64,000 bases of DNA. Origin: Streptomyces griseoincarnatus. GTDB lineage: Bacteria; Actinomycetota; Actinomycetes; Streptomycetales; Streptomycetaceae. The translations under genes were made by a program, and so were the position numbers. The notes beneath the pieces were generated by a model that worked only from the letters and a program-made list of their open reading frames with translations, was not told the origin of the DNA and did not search any database. This document shows, piece after piece, positions 62,496-64,000 of the stretch; within the stretch, counting starts at the first letter, position 1; every line of letters starts with the position of its first letter. The stretch is taken from positions 41,608 through 105,607 of the forward strand of contig BMTH01000020.1 of NCBI GenBank assembly GCA_014649575.1, read 5' to 3'.

Positions 62496-62609
62496 AGACA
62501 CCTCTGTCGTTGAAAGGTCGGCCCCTAGGCACGCCCGCGGTCCCATCCGGAGGACCGCGGCACCTCGGCAGGCGGGTGCCGAAGCCGCCCGCCGAGGAGG
62601 TGAACCAGC

Positions 62610-62918
62610 ATGGCCAAAGCGGGTGTTGCTACGCCACGTGATCAACGAATCGCGGAACAATGGCGATCACCGGTGCAGGTGCCGGCTCCGGGTGTCAGCA
62701 CACGGCAGCCGGATAGACAAGGAGGCACGCGGATGAGTGGAAGTTCCCGGTTCTCCTTGCAATTGCACGCCGAAGAGACGTCAATAGAACAAGACACCGT
62801 TTGGCGTCGGCCTTCCCATCCGGAAGGGCCCGCCCCCGTGCCGAAACATAGGGGAAGTGGGCATCGCCGCTCTCGCCTGGCCAGCCTTGAGGCCAGGCGA
62901 GAGCGCAACGGTCCATGA
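62610..62918 (+). CDS. Small ORF with two strong ribosome sites, unknown
   Basis: The full frame has 102 residues from ATG 62610 (GAGGAGGT 8 bases before). An internal ATG 62733 also has AGGAGG 7 bases before it and gives 61 residues (SGSSRFSLQLHAEETSIEQD). The stop overlaps the ATG of the next small ORF (ATGA). No family is recognised. Against it: a perfect 14-bp hairpin lies within the 3' end. Confidence 0.4.
   Translation: MAKAGVATPRDQRIAEQWRSPVQVPAPGVSTRQPDRQGGTRMSGSSRFSLQLHAEETSIEQDTVWRRPSHPEGPAPVPKHRGSGHRRSRLASLEARRERNGP
62869..62904. terminator. Strong perfect hairpin within or after the small ORF
   Basis: GCTCTCGCCTGGCC (62869-62882) pairs with GGCCAGGCGAGAGC (62891-62904) over an 8-base loop. 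It has the form of a streptomycete terminator. Its position inside the small ORF means either that the ORF is not translated to its end or that the hairpin acts as an attenuator. Confidence 0.65.
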
Positions 62919-63103
62919 GGGACACCACGACCGTAGACCACCGCACTGACACCAGCCGGGGGCACCAACTGCCCTGCAGGACTCGGCTGCCCATGGGCAC
63001 AGACGCGGTCTGCCCGGGCTGCACGGCGATCTCGCACGACGGTGGGAGTCTGCGGTACGACCATTGCCCTCACACGGGTGACGTCGGCCGATCTCCTCCG
63101 TAA
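62915..63103 (+). CDS. Small CxxC protein, possible
   Basis: The frame has 62 residues and starts at an ATGA overlap with the preceding ORF. It contains RLPMGTDAVCPGCTAISHDG followed by SLRYDHCPHTG: a CPGC plus CPH arrangement like a small zinc ribbon. Its end meets the ATG of the nuclease gene. No family is known to me; support is mainly the coupling and the Cys pattern. Confidence 0.4.
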   Translation: MRDTTTVDHRTDTSRGHQLPCRTRLPMGTDAVCPGCTAISHDGGSLRYDHCPHTGDVGRSPP

Positions 63104-63804
63104 TGGTGTCGCCGAGCCTCTATCAACGACATATGGTCACTGCCGTGTTGCGCGGCCTCATCGCCGCCTCGCTCGCCCTCCCTGCCCTCGCTCTCTCCCT
63201 CACTCCCACCCAGGCCGCCGGCACCGCAGAAACTCTCCCGCTGGCGGAAGCGGTCTCCCGGCTTCCCCTTGGAACTGAGTCGCGTGACGGCTACAGCCGT
63301 GAGCTTTTCCGCCACTGGAACTCCGGCGACGATCCTGCCGACGGCTGCAACACCCGGGCAGAAGTCCTCATCGACGAGGCCGTCGAGCCTCCCACCGTGG
63401 GCGCGGGCTGTCGCCTGACCGGAGGCCTGTGGTGGTCCTATTACGACGCGTCGTGGGTTACGCCCGCATCGAATCTGGACATCGATCACATGGTCCCGCT
63501 CGCCGAAGCCTGGGACTCGGGCGCCTCGACCTGGACTGCCCAGCGCCGCGAGGCCTACGCCAACGACCAGGGCTCCGCCCAGTCCCTCGTCGCCGTGACC
63601 GCACGTTCCAACCGGTCAAAAGCCGACCAGGACCCCGCCGAATGGCTCCCGCCCTCCGCTGACATGCACTGCCGCTACGCAGCGGAATGGGTCGCCACCA
63701 AACTCCGCTGGACACTGACCGCCGACACCAGCGAACTGACTGCCCTCAGCAATTTCGCCGACGCCTGCCCCGACCAAGACGTCACCTACGAACCCGCCTC
63801 GTAG
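63103..63804 (+). CDS. Secreted HNH (DUF1524/GmrSD-C-like) nuclease
   Basis: The protein has 233 residues from 63103, or 223 from ATG 63133, the more natural signal-peptide start (MVTAVLRGLIAASLALPALA, AxA near 40). The nuclease domain has GYSRELFRHWNSGDDPADGC, CNTRAEVLIDEA, NLDIDHMVPLAEAWDSGAST with the His of the beta-beta-alpha metal site, then ARSNRSKADQDPAEWLPP. This is the widespread actinobacterial secreted HNH family. It probably degrades extracellular DNA. Neither start has a clear ribosome site. Confidence 0.9.
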   Translation: MVSPSLYQRHMVTAVLRGLIAASLALPALALSLTPTQAAGTAETLPLAEAVSRLPLGTESRDGYSRELFRHWNSGDDPADGCNTRAEVLIDEAVEPPTVGAGCRLTGGLWWSYYDASWVTPASNLDIDHMVPLAEAWDSGASTWTAQRREAYANDQGSAQSLVAVTARSNRSKADQDPAEWLPPSADMHCRYAAEWVATKLRWTLTADTSELTALSNFADACPDQDVTYEPAS

Positions 63805-63839
63805 ACGCCCGGGTTTCGTTTGGACGTACGAGACAACCC

Positions 63840-63938
63840 TTAGTGGGCCCGCATCGAGCCGTTGCTTCCGGACCAACCTCCTCGACGGGGTGGGCGGTGG
63901 CGAGATCACCGCCAGGTGATCGACGCGATCAGGTTTAA
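63840..63938 (+). pseudogene. N-terminal fragment of an IS5-family transposase
   Basis: The frame reads WARIEPLLPDQPPRRGGRWR then DHRQVIDAIRFK and is cut off at about 63938. This is the standard IS5 transposase N-terminus (about 30 residues remain). It is interrupted by the end of another IS element. Confidence 0.75.
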
Positions 63939-63947
63939 GACCGTGTC

Positions 63948-64000
63948 CTACGTGGTGAGTCGGACGAGCCGCTTGTAGCAGCACAGGGCGGCGGCGAGGC
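63948..64000 (-). mobile_element. C-terminal end of a second IS transposase, continues outside
   Basis: Reading leftward from the window edge gives LAAALCCYKRLVRLTT and a TAG at 63948-63950, a common ending of streptomycete IS5-type transposases. It abuts the truncated transposase fragment at about 63938, so one IS appears inserted into another. GACCGTGTCCTACGTGG may be its terminal repeat. Confidence 0.65.

Noticed and set aside
1..64000. CRISPR arrays, rRNA and tRNA genes
   Set aside because: No regularly spaced direct repeats, no rRNA core sequence and no tRNA cloverleaf with GTTCRA arm were noticed anywhere in the window.

Overview
The window is high-GC actinobacterial DNA, almost certainly Streptomyces. 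Supporting signs are the strong third-position G/C, frequent GTG starts, GGAGG-type ribosome sites, long perfect hairpin terminators without U-tracts, and lineage-typical families (DUF6083, DUF6207, DUF6518, secreted RHS and DNRLRE/FG-GAP proteins, SigE-family ECF sigma). The many transposase fragments, decayed genes and accessory enzymes suggest a chromosome arm or a large plasmid/integrated element rather than the core genome. No rRNA, tRNA or CRISPR array was seen.

Region 1 (1-13.1 kb): a very large secreted RHS/YD-repeat protein runs off the left edge on the minus strand. Divergent to it is a secreted DNRLRE/FG-GAP repeat protein. A broken IS5-type transposase, an L,D-transpeptidase-like lipoprotein, an ECF sigma factor overlapping a membrane-anchored partner, and a decayed SDR follow.

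Region 2 (13.4-28.6 kb): small-molecule catabolism. It holds two different amidohydrolases, a HAD hydrolase, several SDRs, a TIM-barrel isomerase, an Asp-type alpha/beta hydrolase, an MFS exporter, two TetR regulators and a FluC/CrcB fluoride-channel pair. The main regulatory observation is a 38-bp double operator: two CGGAGG-N4-CCTCCG-type inverted repeats exactly 22 bp apart. It occurs at three promoters here (MFS operon, an SDR, a TetR gene) and appears to define a small local regulon.

Region 3 (28.7-46.7 kb): a dense oxidoreductase/hydrolase island. It contains three SnoaL/NTF2-like proteins plus a DUF1348 protein, an EHN-type epoxide hydrolase, a quinone-oxidoreductase-like protein, a chloroperoxidase-like hydrolase, an acyl-CoA-dehydrogenase-fold monooxygenase-like protein, three SDRs or SDR-like genes, further alpha/beta hydrolases, a DsbA/FrnE protein, an HD protein, one AraC and two TetR regulators. 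Several perfect palindromes sit in the gaps. Two SnoaL proteins are close paralogues, one cytosolic and one with a signal peptide.

Region 4 (46.8-50.1 kb): transposase wreckage and gene fragments around one two-TM protein of unknown function.

Region 5 (50.6-64 kb): a plasmid- or element-like maintenance region. It has an XRE-regulated block (DUF6083, unknown protein, UvrD-like SF1 helicase) with three matching operator sites, a divergent Cys-rich protein, and a coiled-coil/winged-helix protein. There is a three-gene operon (HTH protein, 698-aa protein, HTH protein) of unknown function, an XRE/sigma-like operon, a secreted HNH nuclease, and nested IS fragments at the right edge.
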